Counted from the first letter of the stretch, positions 49,701 to 61,185 are shown. The stretch: 64,000 nt of DNA from Trichopria drosophilae (GCA_030407085.1 CM059585.1:97248501-97312500); one strand, 5' to 3'. Numbers and translations are program-made. Notes: generated from the sequence alone by a model not told the origin.

Positions 49701-52700
49701 ACACAAAATTTACCTAAAATTTTAAGCAAAAATACAAACAATACAACAAAAAATTTAAAAGAAAGATACAAAAAAAAGAATAAAAAATATTTATTTATTT
49801 ATTTATTTAGAATCAACGGCACTAGAAGTGCCTTTACACAAAATATAACAAAAAACATAATTTGGCGCTATACAATTTGAGTAACAATAAATGATATAAA
49901 CTAAAATAATAATATAAAATTAAAGTGTAATAACGAATAATTCAATTAATTAACAAAAAGTTTTAGTGAGCCCGAGTACATAGTATTTAAAATTTGTCAG
50001 TCTCTCCGAAGTAATCGATTGTGGTAATAAATTCCACGCCCGCTTTAGCCTTGGTACCGTAGAATTAAACCCATAATTTGTGCGGTTAGCGGATTCTTCG
50101 ACGAATCGGATAGTACGAAGCTGGTGCGAGATTGACCGCTGTATAAATAAACCCGTTACTTCCTCACTATGAATCAAACCTCTAAGAATTTTATAAGCTA
50201 GTAAAATATCGTGGTATGAATGTAGGGACTTTACCGATTGCAGATCAAAAGACTTAGCTCTGTCATCGTAAACATGGTCAAATGGGTGCATCGGATTCCC
50301 AGCCTTTCGAGATAAATATCTCACAAACTTGTGTTGTATCGATTCAAGATCAGAAATATCAGTAGTAACGAAAGGTGTCCATATAGATGAGCAATATAAT
50401 AAATGAGGCAGAATTAATGTGCGATAGAGATATATGATCGTATGAATATTATGAAAGTTCTTGGTAGTTCTGATCAAGAATCCAAGAGTTCTGTAAGATT
50501 TTGTTACCACGTACTTTAAGTGTTCCTTAAAATTCAAAGAGCGATCGAAACCGACTCTAGACCAAACCCGTTTATGGAATATGAAAAAAGCATAGGTTCT
50601 CTAATTCTGTAGAAAGAAATGGACTTACACTTAGCAATATTTAGACAAAGTCTGTTATCCAATGACCATTTGACCAACGCCTCCAAATCACATTGCAGCT
50701 TGATTGCATCCCTAGGGCTTCTGATTTCAGAGAATATTTTGACATCATCAGCGTAGATAAGTATCTTACAAGTAACCGATTGTACAATATCGTTTATAAA
50801 TAATATAAATAAGACAGGTCCTAGGTGCGAGCCCTGCGGAACACCTGATGTAGTAAGGTATTTGTTAGAATTATTGCCTTTTACCCTAACGATATGTTCA
50901 TGATCGACTAAAAAGGAAGAAATCCATTTAAGGACCTTCCCTCTGAGCCCTAAGTGATATAGTTTATCTATCAAACACCCATGATCAACCGTATCAAAAG
51001 CTTTGGAGAAATCCAGACAGATTGAGTCAACCTGTCTGGAATTCTCCAGTGCCTGAACAATAAAATCATTATAAATTAGTAAATTCGAAATGGTAGATTT
51101 ACCCCGTACAAATCCATGTTGCGCATCCACATTAATAGACGAAAAGGCATTCGAGATTTTAGTTGCGACGATTGCATCAAGTAATTTGGGTAGGATGTTA
51201 ATAAGTGATACCGGTCTGTAATCTCTTACGTTACATACATTGCCAGCTTTGAAAATAGGCGTGATAAAGGAACGTTTCCAAACATTAGGTAAAAAACCTT
51301 CAGACAAGGACTTATTAAAAATAAACAAAATGGGTTTTAGTAATGGACCAATGCATTTCTTAATAAAAACCGAGGGTAAGAAGGCAGGTCCAAAACTAAA
51401 TTTATCCTCTATGTTATTTAGGGCCCGAGTAATGTCATCCTCTGTAACAAACGTATCATTAAGTATTCCCTCCTGCTCTAAATCGTAATTTCTTAAATCT
51501 ACTGAGCTGGATTTTATATGAACGGAAGAAAAGTAACTAGCGAAGAGGTTAGATATGTCTGGTCCAGCTGAGACGCGATGATTATCAAGAAATATAGAGT
51601 TCGGGACTCCATTTGATGATTTCAGGTTCCTAACATACGACCAAAACGCTTTGACGTTGGATTTCGCATTCAATTCCACTTTGCTAATATAATTTCTATA
51701 TGATAACTTCGAGAGTCGTATGCACCTTGCGCGTAACTGCTTAAATATTATAAAATGAGACAAGCTTCCTGATTCGCACCAGTTCCTATGAGCGATTTTC
51801 TTATCAACTATTAAATCTTTTAGCTCTCGGGTGTACCAGATAGGATAACTAGAAGAATAAACTCTCTTAACCGAAACGTATCTATTTATAGTCGAGTAGA
51901 CTGTATTATAAAAAATAGAGATATTATCCTCTAGCCTCTAATATTAACAAAAATACAAGAAGTACAACAAATTTAAAAGAAAAATAAAAAAAATTACATC
52001 AAACAATTTTAAACAGAAATACAAAAAATACAATAAAAAATGTTAATCAAAGATACAAAAAATAGAACAAAAAAATATTAACAAAAATACAAAAAATTAA
52101 CAAAAAAATTTTAACCAAAATTACAACAAATTTAAAAGAAAAATACACAAAAAAACAACAAACAATTTTAAACAAATATACAAAAAATACAACAACAAAT
52201 TTTAAGCAAAGATACACAAATTTTAAGCAAAATTACAACAAATTTAAAACAAAAATGCAACAAATTTTAATCAAAATTACACAAAATTTACCTAAAATTT
52301 TAACCAAAAATACAAACAATACAACAAAAAATTTAAAAGAAAGATACAAAAAATAGAATAAAAAATATTAACAAAAATTTTATTTATTTATTTATTTATT
52401 TATTAGAATCAACGGCACTAGAAGTGCCTTTACACAAAATATAACAAAAAACATAATGAGGCGCTATACAATTTAAGTAACAATAAATGATATAAACTAA
52501 AATAATAATATAAAATTAAAGTGTAATAACGAATAATTCAATTAATTAACAAAAAGTTTTAGTGAGCCTGAGTACATAGGATTTAAAATTTGTCAGTCTC
52601 TCCGAAGTAATCGATTGTGGTAATAAATTCCACGCCCGCTTTAGCCTTGGTACCATAGAATTAAACCCATAATTTGTGCAATTAGCGGAAAAATACAAAT

Positions 52701-55700
52701 ATTCAACAAAAAATTTAAAAGAAAAATACAAAGAAAAAAACAAAAAATTTTAAACAAATATACAAACAATACAACAAAAAATTTAAAAGAAAGATACAAA
52801 TAATACAACAAAAAATTTTAAGCAAAATTACAACAAATTTTAAACAAAAATACAAAAAATATAACAAACAATTTTAAACAAAAATACAAAAAATATAACA
52901 AACAATTTTAAACCAAAAATACAAAACAAATTTAAAAAAACAGAAAATTTTACACAAAAATACAAAAAATACAACAAAAAATGTTAATCAAAGATACAAA
53001 AAATAGAACAAAAATATTAACAAAAATACAAAAAATTTTAAACAAAACTGCAAAAAATACAAGAAATACAACAAATTTTAAACAAAACTACAAAAAATAC
53101 AACAAATTTTAAGCAAAATTTCCCAAAATTTACAAAAATACAATAAAAACAATAAAATATTTGAAACAGAAATACATAAAATAATTGTAAACAAAATTAC
53201 AAAAAATACAACACAAATACAATAAATACAACAACAAATTTTAAACAAAACTACAAAAAATATATAAAAAAAAGTGCACCTTTCTTGAACATCCTCGTAG
53301 TAAAGTGTGTAAGTAGATATTGTATATCGAAGCTAATGGGGAAGGATAACATCATTTTTTGACAAATTTTATCGCCACACTGGATCCGCCATTTTGAATT
53401 TTCAAAGATTTTTATAAAATCGTAAAAATAACATATTTTAAGAACTCGTATGTTTTTATTGACTTCATGTTTTTGAAAAATGGCAACGACATGTTGTTCG
53501 GTATACCTTAGACTGTCTAGAAATGGTCGATTTTTCAAATTTGATGCATTACTGACTTCATTGGACTAATTTATGCCATGACAAAGATTTGCGTTTTAGC
53601 CGAAAAGTCCTAAATGACAAAAATCTTTGTCATCCGCTGCGAAGGGGCTAATTAAAAAAGTTGACTTACTTCGTAAGGTCTTGCCTCTTCAAAACTATTC
53701 CTGGCGGCGTAGTGTCGTCCCTGCAATTGACTCGGTTGTTGATAATTGTTACCGGTATTTGCCCAGTTTTGAAAAGCATCTGCGTTAGTATCTTTACTGT
53801 GCAGCACCTGACCGGAAGCACCCCACCACGTAACCGGGGGCTGCGGTGGTTGGGGTTCCTTCCATGGATTGTAATCCTTCGTTTCGTAACCGTGAAACAT
53901 GGCGTAGTTGTTCGCCACCGGCGGATTCTTGTTCAAATTTTGATTCTGACCGATGAACGAGAACTGTCCGGAACTTTTGGGATACGTCGCTGGCGACAAC
54001 TGATTTTGAACCTGAGCAAAGTTCTGACCGTAGTTCAGGGCAAGATTATTCACGGCGTTGGATCCTATCGGATTGTTGGTTAGGACTGCTGGACTGGCGT
54101 GCTCGACATTGGCCTGATATCCCGTTGCCGGTATATTTAATTGCTTCGGAATATTCAAACCGTTGGGTCTGTGATTGCCCATCATCATTTGCACACTTTG
54201 TTGCTGTAATCCGATCTGCGGTAATCCCTGACCGATGGCCTGTTGCGTCGGAGGTGTCAAATTCATTCCTTGAGCGGGTCCCAAGTTACCTCGTTGAGCA
54301 ATACGATTTTGCCCCATGTTCGGCTGAAATGCAACGTTTTGCAACGTTTGCGGCGAGGGATTGAACTGTCCGGCCAATGGATATGGAGAAATCGATCCTT
54401 GAGAAAGCGATCCCTGAATGTGATTCGTTAAAAAGTTCTTCGCGAATTGAGGATTTTGAGAGTTAAATTGGTTTGGATAGCAATTGGAAGCTACCTGCGG
54501 AAACTGTCCCACTCCTTGATCAATAAGTGAATATTGATTCATTTGTGCCTGAGAATTGTTGGCGTTATTCGTGTGCTCAAGCTTTACAGTGTTTTGTGGC
54601 GTATTTTGACTGGTTTGTACATTTTGCACTTGACGTATTTGTACTGTCGCTACGGGAATTGGCATCGCTACATTGTTCGACACTGGTGTTTGCATGTGAG
54701 GCTGCATCGGTTTGTTTCCGTTGACTTTTATTGGCGAAAGCGAGGTTGATGTCCGGTTTGGACTCTCCTCGTCTGCTACGACGGGTGAAATATTCTTGAA
54801 AGTCACTTGTTTCTGTTCGTTTTCAGCCCGACGCATGATGGCTTGCATGGCAACATTTTGTCTTGGTTTGCGCGTCTGAGGCAGGGAATTTGACTCGATT
54901 TGTACTCCGCTAACCTCTATGATGGTTGGATTTGTATCACGGTTGCGCTCCAAAGACCCCTGGGGTTTTAAAATGCCGACTCTTCGTTCCACTAAAAAGA
55001 ATACGTGACGTAAGATTTAACAAATAGGTTATATATAGAATTTGTAATCTTTATTCAGGTATATACATATGTCTGTGGGTTACCTACTACAAAGGTTCGC
55101 AGAAATAGCAATTGCTAGATTAGAATTATAACTAATATTAAACCTAAATTATAACTAAATAATAATGACATAAATGATTATTAGGATATACATACAATAA
55201 ACTGAATAAATCTTTAACGGGTATAAACTATTGAAAAAAAAAAAGAAGAAAAACAGAAATAGAAATACGTGTACAGCGGTTCGGTTTTATTCAGTCGGAA
55301 CTAAAACCCTATTTAAGTCATCGGAACGTTGTATAGCAAGCCACGTACATTACTTTTTCTTAAAATTTGTAATGCTTTTTTCATTTTCACGCAACGAAGT
55401 CGGTATTAAATTTAAACATTTACAGCCTATATAATCTAAAGCTCTCTGACCAATAGTTTTGTTCCTTTTTGGTAACGTTAATAGTTTGTTTGTGTTTAGA
55501 GAATGGTACGTGTTATTGCTGTTAGCGTTCATTCTACAATATAAAGAAGCATTTAGATAATAGTTATTTTTGTATCAAGGGCGTAAAATAGAGTTTTACG
55601 CCTCGACAATAGAACCCGAGAGACGTCAAAGCCGGCTCGAGGTTCATGAGGGTGAAAATTCTACGCCTGAGATTCAAACATTGTTTTTTGATGCAGTAGG

Positions 55701-58700
55701 CGTAAAATTTTTTACGCCTCGATTTTGCGGACCTAAAATGCCAATTTCACGCCTCCGTGGGCGGAAAATTTATTTTACGCCCCAGAAGGCGTGAAATAGG
55801 GGTTTTACGCCTGCAAATGAGGGCGTAAAATGACTATTTTACGCCTACTGCATCAAAAAATAATTTTATGATCGTAAGTAGTGAATTTACTTTATACAGT
55901 TCCTGGAGCTCACTTGTTGGAAGTAAACGAGGTTTGAAAAACAGTACTTTTAATATCATATTGTAACGATACCTTGTAACAATCAATGCAAATTTGAATT
56001 GTGCGCGGAAAGTTTGTAAAGAGAGGGGGAGACAGTAGCGACTTATGATTGCCAAAAAGGCAAACTGAAATAGTGGGGATTGATGAGTGGGGTTACCGAA
56101 ACGAGGCAATAGGAAGTGGAACGACAGAGGAAGAGGAAGAAAGTGGTTGTCGAGAAACCGTTAAATTTTTCCAAGTGACCATTAACGCATTAATTGAGAA
56201 CTCAGGATTTACTCCAATATTTGGAGAATATCGAAGAGCCAGGTTCACAGGCTAAAAGGTGGACATCGCTTGGTTCAATCTATTGGCTTCAACCGGTCGG
56301 TTGAAGCCCCAGGTAAGCGACTTGGTCGTTTCATGTTATTTCCCTCTGTCTAATACAACGTAAAAATCATGCCGTCTTTAATTTTCTGAGGGCAATGAAA
56401 TATCCAGGATAAGACGGTTGAAATCTTATTTGGCGATGTCAACACATTGGATTCAACCGACAAACGTTCGAATGAGCTTTTATTTATCCCAACATTGCTG
56501 AGGTTTCAAGTGGAATCGAGGTGAAATGACATGCATGGTACCCGTCTCAGCCCTCGTTAAGCAGAAGAATATGCATGGAAAAGAACAATTAAAAAGGACT
56601 TATAAGCAAGAAGTAAAGTGATAAATTAAAGTGCTACGTAGATCAATTAGAAAGTATGCGGACTTTAGTGTTTGTGTGGTCTGTGTGTGAAAATTATATG
56701 TTTAAAATAGAGAGTTGTGTGTTCTAAGAAATCGTCCTTGATCATTTAGATGAAATAATTTGACACATGACGATACCAACCCTGTAGGTTAAATTAGAAA
56801 TGAAGTTGAATTCACATTAAAAAGAAAAAGAATTAGTTTCAAAACTTTGAAAAGTTTGTAAGGGATTGAGTACATTATTATATGCACCACCCCATGCAAT
56901 GATATCATATCTTATAATTGAAAGAAATAGTGAATGGTAAATTATTAGAAGCTGTTTGATATTCAAAAACAATTTCAACTTGTAAAAAAAGTAAGGGATA
57001 TGGCGCAATTTTTTTAGGATTCCTTGTACATGTATGTTCCATCTCAAATAGCTATCAATCGTTACACCTAAGTATTTTGTACTTGTTGCTCGAGCTATTT
57101 CAATATTTTTATCGTTAATTTGTATTGATAAGTTTACTAAATTTGGTATGCTATCCGTGTAGCAACCAAAAGGAATAAAAACCGTTTTTTTATCGTTTAC
57201 TGTTAATAAATTTGCAGTAACATGTTAGATCTTTAAATATTATGACAGTGTCATCAGCAAATAATAATGTTAATAAAAACTATTTGAAGAATAAGAATGT
57301 TAATAGAAACTTACGAGTAATATCTGGCACCGAACAATCGATCTCCGAAGAACCTTTGCTGCTTGCCGTTTCGGACGGTACAGGGCTGTCCGCTAAAGTT
57401 GGTTGTTTCTCCTTATTCAGACTCAACTCTTCCAATTCTCGCATAAGTTCATTACTCGGCTCCGCACCTTCAATTGCCGAAGTAAACTTCTGACATTCGG
57501 GCTGTTCTCCGTTGCCCAAAGTTATTAAGGCGACACCGTTCACTTGATACTGAGATATTCTGCGACCGAGATGAAGAATTCTTATTGCTCGTAATTTGTT
57601 CAGCATAACCACGTCCCCTTCCAGATCCGTATTGGTGAATCGAAGAGTTTCAAACGACTTTTCCAGCGGTAGGAAACCTTGAAGATCCCGATCTTCTGGC
57701 AGTGGTACTTTGGCATCTGATGAAAAATGTCACATCAATCTTGCGAGTTCTTTCTAAACGCGTATAATTAATACTTTTACTTACACTGATTGTAGTCGAA
57801 ATCCATAACGCATGTTTGCAAGCCATTTAGAAGAACGCACAGACTTGGCCAAATTTGCAGTCTCGAAGCGAATGCTGCTTCCTCCAGAATCGAAGGTCTC
57901 AGTCGAATCCAATCAAGGCACAGTTTTACTGAAAATAATTTAAATAATTTTCAACAATTCATTTCTGAAAAACATTTTTAAAAAAACTTACTGGTTGGTA
58001 ATGCAAAATAGTCGATTATTGCAGTTTTGATAGTGTAAACTGGCAACAACAATGCGGACAAATTCCCTGCGATAAGATCCAGAATGCACTCTCTCGCAAG
58101 TTTTTCGTCCGAACTCAACTGCTCTATCTTGAGTAACTCTGTATTATCTGTAGTATTGCCAGCGGCATGTTGGAGTGCGTACAAATTTATCACTAGCATC
58201 TGAACTAACTTCCACGAACTAAAACTCTCGGTAGCGACTAACGCTGTTAATGTATCGGACAGCACTTTAACGTATGTCGTCGCTGCTTTCAAATCGCCCA
58301 AATTGTGAAGCACGCTGTGCAATTTTAAAAATACAGTTACGTACTCCTGCGATGTCAGTTTTGTTTTTCCTTCGACGTTAAAAGACTTGTCGTTAAGCGC
58401 AGAAGATAAGGTCTTGGATAAGTTTGCTGTGGCGACGGGAAAAGGATGTTTCACCGCTACGGATCGAGCGTAGTGAAAAACTGTGCCGAGCTTATCACCG
58501 CGTGACGCTTCCAAAAGCGCCAGTTGGTTGTAAGGTTGACCGCTTGACGGCGACAACGATACGGCATGTCGATAGAATAATTCGGCTTGCTTGTTTTGAT
58601 TTCGGTACCGAGCTATGTCTCCTAAGTGCACGAGACAATATTGACAAGCATAAAAGCAGGATGATTTATGCGGAGTGGACAATTTTTCAACAGCTTTCCA

Positions 58701-59129
58701 TGGTGAAATGCATCCGTAAATATAACCCTTCCTAAGGTTTGAAAAGAAATATTTTAAAACGAACTTTATCGATTAAATTACTTTCCTTACCTTCTGAATG
58801 GCAAATCCAAATCGAAGGCGGTACATATCTCTTGTAATAAAGTGAGATAAAAACCACTAGCAGCCTCGAGGCACCAACTGAGCATCGCTTGAGACTCGCC
58901 TCTTTTCGGATTTCTCCTGTCCTTCGCTTGGGACTGCAGAGTAGCTATGTAATTCTTAAATCCCAGGTTCCAAAGTTCTTGCTCGACCTTTCTGTCCAGG
59001 GCATATTCCAGGTCCAAAATAAGAACCTGCTGGTATATTTTTTGCAGTTGTTGTTGGCACAACCACGCGTCATTATCGTTTAAAAGGTCTTTACAACGTT
59101 GAACCTTGTCCTTTAATGGTTCAGCTTTC
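46713..59129 (-). CDS. SMG7: SMG7, nonsense-mediated mRNA decay factor
   Basis: Six minus-strand coding exons: 59129-58791, 58731-57992, 57928-57785, 57716-57315, 54991-53670 and 46931-46713. All have GT/AG borders and matching phases, giving about 1,055 codons to the TGA at 46713-46715. The first seen exon begins with the third base of a codon, so a short upstream exon with the ATG is missing, either unseen in 59130-64000 or beyond the window. The N-terminal half carries the 14-3-3-like and helical-hairpin EST1/SMG7 region (motifs YCLVHLGDIARYR and GQPYNQLALLEASRGD in the second exon). The long fifth exon is rich in Gln and Asn. The C-terminus has the conserved SLWSGPGPSPLERLLEQQ. In the known pathway SMG7 binds phosphorylated UPF1 with SMG5 and brings in decapping and deadenylation factors. 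The last intron is 6.7 kb. Confidence 0.9.
47976..48015 (+). promoter_or_regulatory. TATA box and initiator of the nested gene
   Basis: TATAAAAG at 47976-47983 is followed about 34 bases later by TCAGTT at 48008-48013, a good match to the arthropod initiator (TCAGT). The stretch between is GC-rich compared with its surroundings. Together they form a compact core promoter directly upstream of the two-exon gene. Confidence 0.6.
48068..48787 (+). CDS. Unrecognised two-exon gene with a start codon split by the intron
   Basis: Exon 1 (about 48010-48068) has no ATG and ends CCCGAAAAA before a GTAAGA donor at 48069. Exon 2 starts at 48477 with TGGAATTAAC after a TTGTTACAG acceptor. Joining them creates AAAAATGGAA, an ATG in a good initiation context, whose A is base 48068. 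The frame then runs 103 codons (102-103 residues) to TAA at 48785-48787, with AATAAA 14 bases later. The product is basic and probably helical in its first 60 residues, with a more acidic middle and an IWTRLFNLGNKFLNY segment near the end. I recognise no family. It lies within the last SMG7 intron on the opposite strand, inside a CTAA-flanked element, so it may be element-derived or captured. Confidence 0.5.
48155..48352 (+). repeat. Four tandem copies of a 53-bp unit in the nested gene's intron
   Basis: Units start near 48156, 48209, 48262 and 48315. Each contains TTAGAGTCTATGCGAGTGCT (GATTCT in the last) followed by AGAC and, in most, TTTCC-TAAACTATTTCCAA. Within each unit AGTCTA and TAGACT can pair as a 6-bp stem. 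Confidence 0.75.
48801..48806 (+). terminator. Poly(A) signal of the nested gene
   Basis: AATAAA 14 bases after the TAA stop, overlapping a second AATAAA four bases later. The spacing is tight but usual for a compact gene. Confidence 0.5.
49789..51937 (-). mobile_element. 5'-truncated non-LTR retrotransposon (LINE A)
   Basis: The minus strand encodes the reverse-transcriptase part of a Jockey/CR1-like ORF2 in two frames. The first (51763-50534) has DFSKAFD, SGVPQGS and YADD at residues 251-257, 306-312 and 337-340. The second (to 49950) continues into the C-terminal region after a frameshift near 50550. Open sequence continues upstream of 51763 to about 51937 with a PIWYTRELKDLI segment typical of the pre-RT linker. 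No endonuclease domain is present. The 3' end has a hairpin (49818-49832) and a (TAAA)n tail. It is inserted in the A-rich array. Confidence 0.85.
52378..52688 (-). mobile_element. Short, heavily truncated copy of LINE A
   Basis: Nearly identical to 49789-50095, with only a handful of differences, including the 3' hairpin (52410-52424) and (TAAA)n tail. It stops abruptly at about 52688, where A-rich array sequence resumes. The near-identity implies recent insertion from the same source lineage or a local duplication. Confidence 0.8.
55684..55860. mobile_element. 177-bp fold-back element rich in TTTTACGCC
   Basis: The 24 bases at 55684-55707 and 55837-55860 are perfect reverse complements (first 20: TTTTTTGATGCAGTAGGCGT). 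Between them TTTTACGCC or its complement recurs several times in both orientations, so several alternative hairpins can form. Related GGCGTAAAA words also occur outside, at 55580-55690, so the full element may begin near 55579. Confidence 0.7.
55861..56816. other. Unassigned sequence within the split LINE
   Basis: Mixed-composition sequence with no exon, transposase or clear terminal repeat. It contains AACCGGTCGGTTGAAGC near 56289, a small palindrome. It is probably part of the insertion that split the LINE. Confidence 0.35.
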
Positions 59130-59212
59130 CTGCAATTACAGGCATACAAATGTACCGTTATTGTTTTAATTCTTTATGCTACCAAATTTTAATTTAATTT
59201 AATTTAATTTAA

Positions 59213-60489
59213 CCCATTAACGCCTGAAATGGCATTTTTTATACTTCATTTTCAATCAAGTATTTCGTATCAAAATCGAAGTTGAAAACAGTTGAAAGGT
59301 ACATATCCTATTGTTTTCGAGGTCGCTCTTCAAGATTCCGAGGTCGAAATTGAGTTTCAGCCATCAGGAATTCCAATATGGCGCCGAATTTTTTAAAAAA
59401 ATTCAAAAAAATTGGGAATTATTTATTCCTATCAATTTTTTTCGAGCTATTAGAATATTGGGATTCTATTGAAACTCTGAACAAAGGTCAACAAAATACT
59501 TCAATTTTAAGGAAAAATTTTACTTTTATACCCCACATCATTGTAATGACCTCAAAATGGTGTCAACAATGAAAATTTCGTTGACAAATTTCTGAACGTT
59601 CTAACTCAAAAACTACACGCTGTTATAAAAAAATGCTAAGAATGGAAAGTTCTTAGAATTAATCGAGAAATATAGTGGAATTTTTTCAGATTTTTGTGAT
59701 GACATTGTGAGAAATTTTTTTTCAAAAATTTTTTCTAAATTATAATTTATTTATGAAAAATTCTGAAAAAATTTGGTGTATTCACCAATGAATTCTACGA
59801 GTTTTTTGTTCTTTGCAATTTTTTCCAAAAGTTGATATTTTTTTGGGGAAAAAAATCCTAAACTATAATATTTGAAATTAATTTACTCGGAAACTATGAA
59901 CTTTTCGAAAAAATTGCAAAGAACAAATAACTCTTAGAATTCATCAGAGAATACACTAAATTTTTTTCAGAATTTTTTGCAAATAAATTACAATTTTGAA
60001 AAAAATGTTGAAAAAAAATTTCTCAAAATGTCATCAAAAAATTTTGAAAAAATTCCACTATATCGCTTGATGAATTTTAAGAACTTTTCATTCTAGGCAT
60101 TTTTTTAAAAAAGTTTGTAGTTTTTGAGTTAGAGCGTCCAGAAATTTCTCAAATAAATTTTCATTGTTGACGCCATTTTGAGGTCGTTAGAATGATGTAG
60201 GGTATAAAAGTAACATTTTTTCTTAAAATTCAACAATTTTATGCACCATTATGCAAGGTTTCAATAAAATTCCAATATTCTTCATTTTAAATATTATTTT
60301 TTTTTTTTTCAAATTCGGCGCCATATTGGAATTTCTGATGGCTGAAACTCAATTTTGACCTGAGAATCTTGAAGAGCAACCTCGAAAACAGTAGGATATG
60401 TACCTCTCAATTGTTTTCAACTTTGATTTTGATACGAGATACTTGATTGAAAATGAAGTAGAAAAATTGTCATTTCAGGCCTTAATGGG
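59213..60489. mobile_element. 1.28-kb palindromic TTAA-flanked element
   Basis: TTAA lies directly outside both ends (59209-59212 and 60490-60493), with CCCATTAACGCCTGAAATG on one side and CCCATTAAGGCCTGAAATG read from the other. The two arms, each about 630 bases, are reverse complements along their whole length with scattered changes and turn around near 59850. Shared landmarks include ATGGCGCCGAATTT, CTACATCATT/CCACATCATT, a CTCAAAATGG-GTCAACAATG block and TTCTTTGCAATTTTTTC. No protein is encoded. It lies upstream of the first seen SMG7 coding exon, probably in its first intron. Confidence 0.8.
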
Positions 60490-60493
60490 TTAA

Positions 60494-61185
60494 TTTAATA
60501 AAAGGTATGAAACCCTTTGATACAAAATATTGTAATAGAGTTCTGTTTGTGACGCTTCTATGACACTTAAGAACTAATATCGCAGTTCGTTTTATAGTTT
60601 TTACAGACAATTTTTATTTTTACATTATTTCCCTACTCGTACCTATACAATTTTTCTTTTAGAGTATTAATCACCAATGTAAGTGATGGTTGGTAAAAGT
60701 TAATATTTGGTGTTGCATGATTCGCTAGGTTACATATTCGATATATTGGTGCATTTGCAGCATAATTTGTTTTAGTTGCATGTAATGCGAAAACATTTGG
60801 TCTTCTCAAATTGAATTGTGGTTGATACGGAGTAATTTTATTCATCAAAGATTCGCAAAATATTCATTAATTTTTAACTATAACTTTTGTAACAAACAAT
60901 ATTGTGGCTCGGTACTTTGTGTCTAGTCTCAATTCTGTGCCTATTACAACCTGTAGTCTTTGCACGTAATTGTTATTAAAAAATGACACTTTAGTTTGTC
61001 ACACGACCTATACACAATATGTCTCGATTATTGGTGTAATTTATTGTTTTATGAGTCATGATGATACTCTGAACTTGTTCTAGAAATACAATACGATGTT
61101 CAAACCGAGGTTCAAACATAAACCATGACATTATCTCTCTGAGCCAAACTCCTTTCTTCACACGGAAAAATGCTGAAATTTGTTA
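60494..61185. other. AT-rich DNA upstream of SMG7 coding exons
   Basis: Nothing recognised. A minus-strand 71-codon frame near 60633-60848 lacks any motif and its ATG exon does not join in phase with the SMG7 exon at 59129. Confidence 0.4.

Larger units (their letters stand above)
48950..53260. repeat. A-rich low-complexity array, interrupted by LINE copies
   Basis: Long runs of irregular repeats built from ACAAAAAATACAACAAAAAATTT and TTTTAAGCAAAATTACAACAAAT-type words. The array is interrupted by the LINE at 49789-51937 and its short copy at 52378-52688. The plus strand is almost free of G. No fixed period is kept, so it is a degenerate simple array and not an ordered satellite. Confidence 0.8.
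46980..53647. mobile_element. 6.7-kb CTAA-flanked composite element filling the last SMG7 intron
   Basis: The left end reads CCTCTTCGCTGCGG from 46980 and the right end, on the opposite strand, CCCCTTCGCAGCGG from 53647. CTAA is directly outside both (46976-46979 and 53648-53651). Just inside lie the family's ATGGCGGATCC-type core on the left (47050-47160) and its inverted form on the right (about 53370-53400). The interior carries the nested two-exon gene, an A-rich array and two LINE copies, so a small element has probably been enlarged by later insertions. It starts 48 bases and ends 22 bases from the flanking exons. Confidence 0.6.
55043..57250 (-). mobile_element. Degenerate LINE split by an insertion
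   Basis: On the minus strand, 57250-56817 encodes a late RT region (TKYLGVTID, then YHSLFLSIIRYDIIAWGG), with a frameshift near 56850. After a break, 55560-55235 encodes the end of such proteins (RALDYIGCKCLNLIPTSLRE-KSITNFKKK). The two parts belong in this order in Jockey-like ORF2. The break, about 55579 to 56700, holds the fold-back element at 55684-55860 and other unassigned sequence. It sits in the SMG7 intron between exons 57315 and 54991. Confidence 0.65.

Noticed and set aside
53661..54431. Plus-strand open frames opposite the long SMG7 exon
   Set aside because: They are antisense shadows of the Gln/Asn-rich SMG7 exon and have no motif of their own.
60633..60848. Candidate first exon of SMG7
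   Set aside because: The frame starts with ATG but shows no donor that would leave the two bases needed to join the exon at 59129, and the sequence does not resemble an SMG7 N-terminus.
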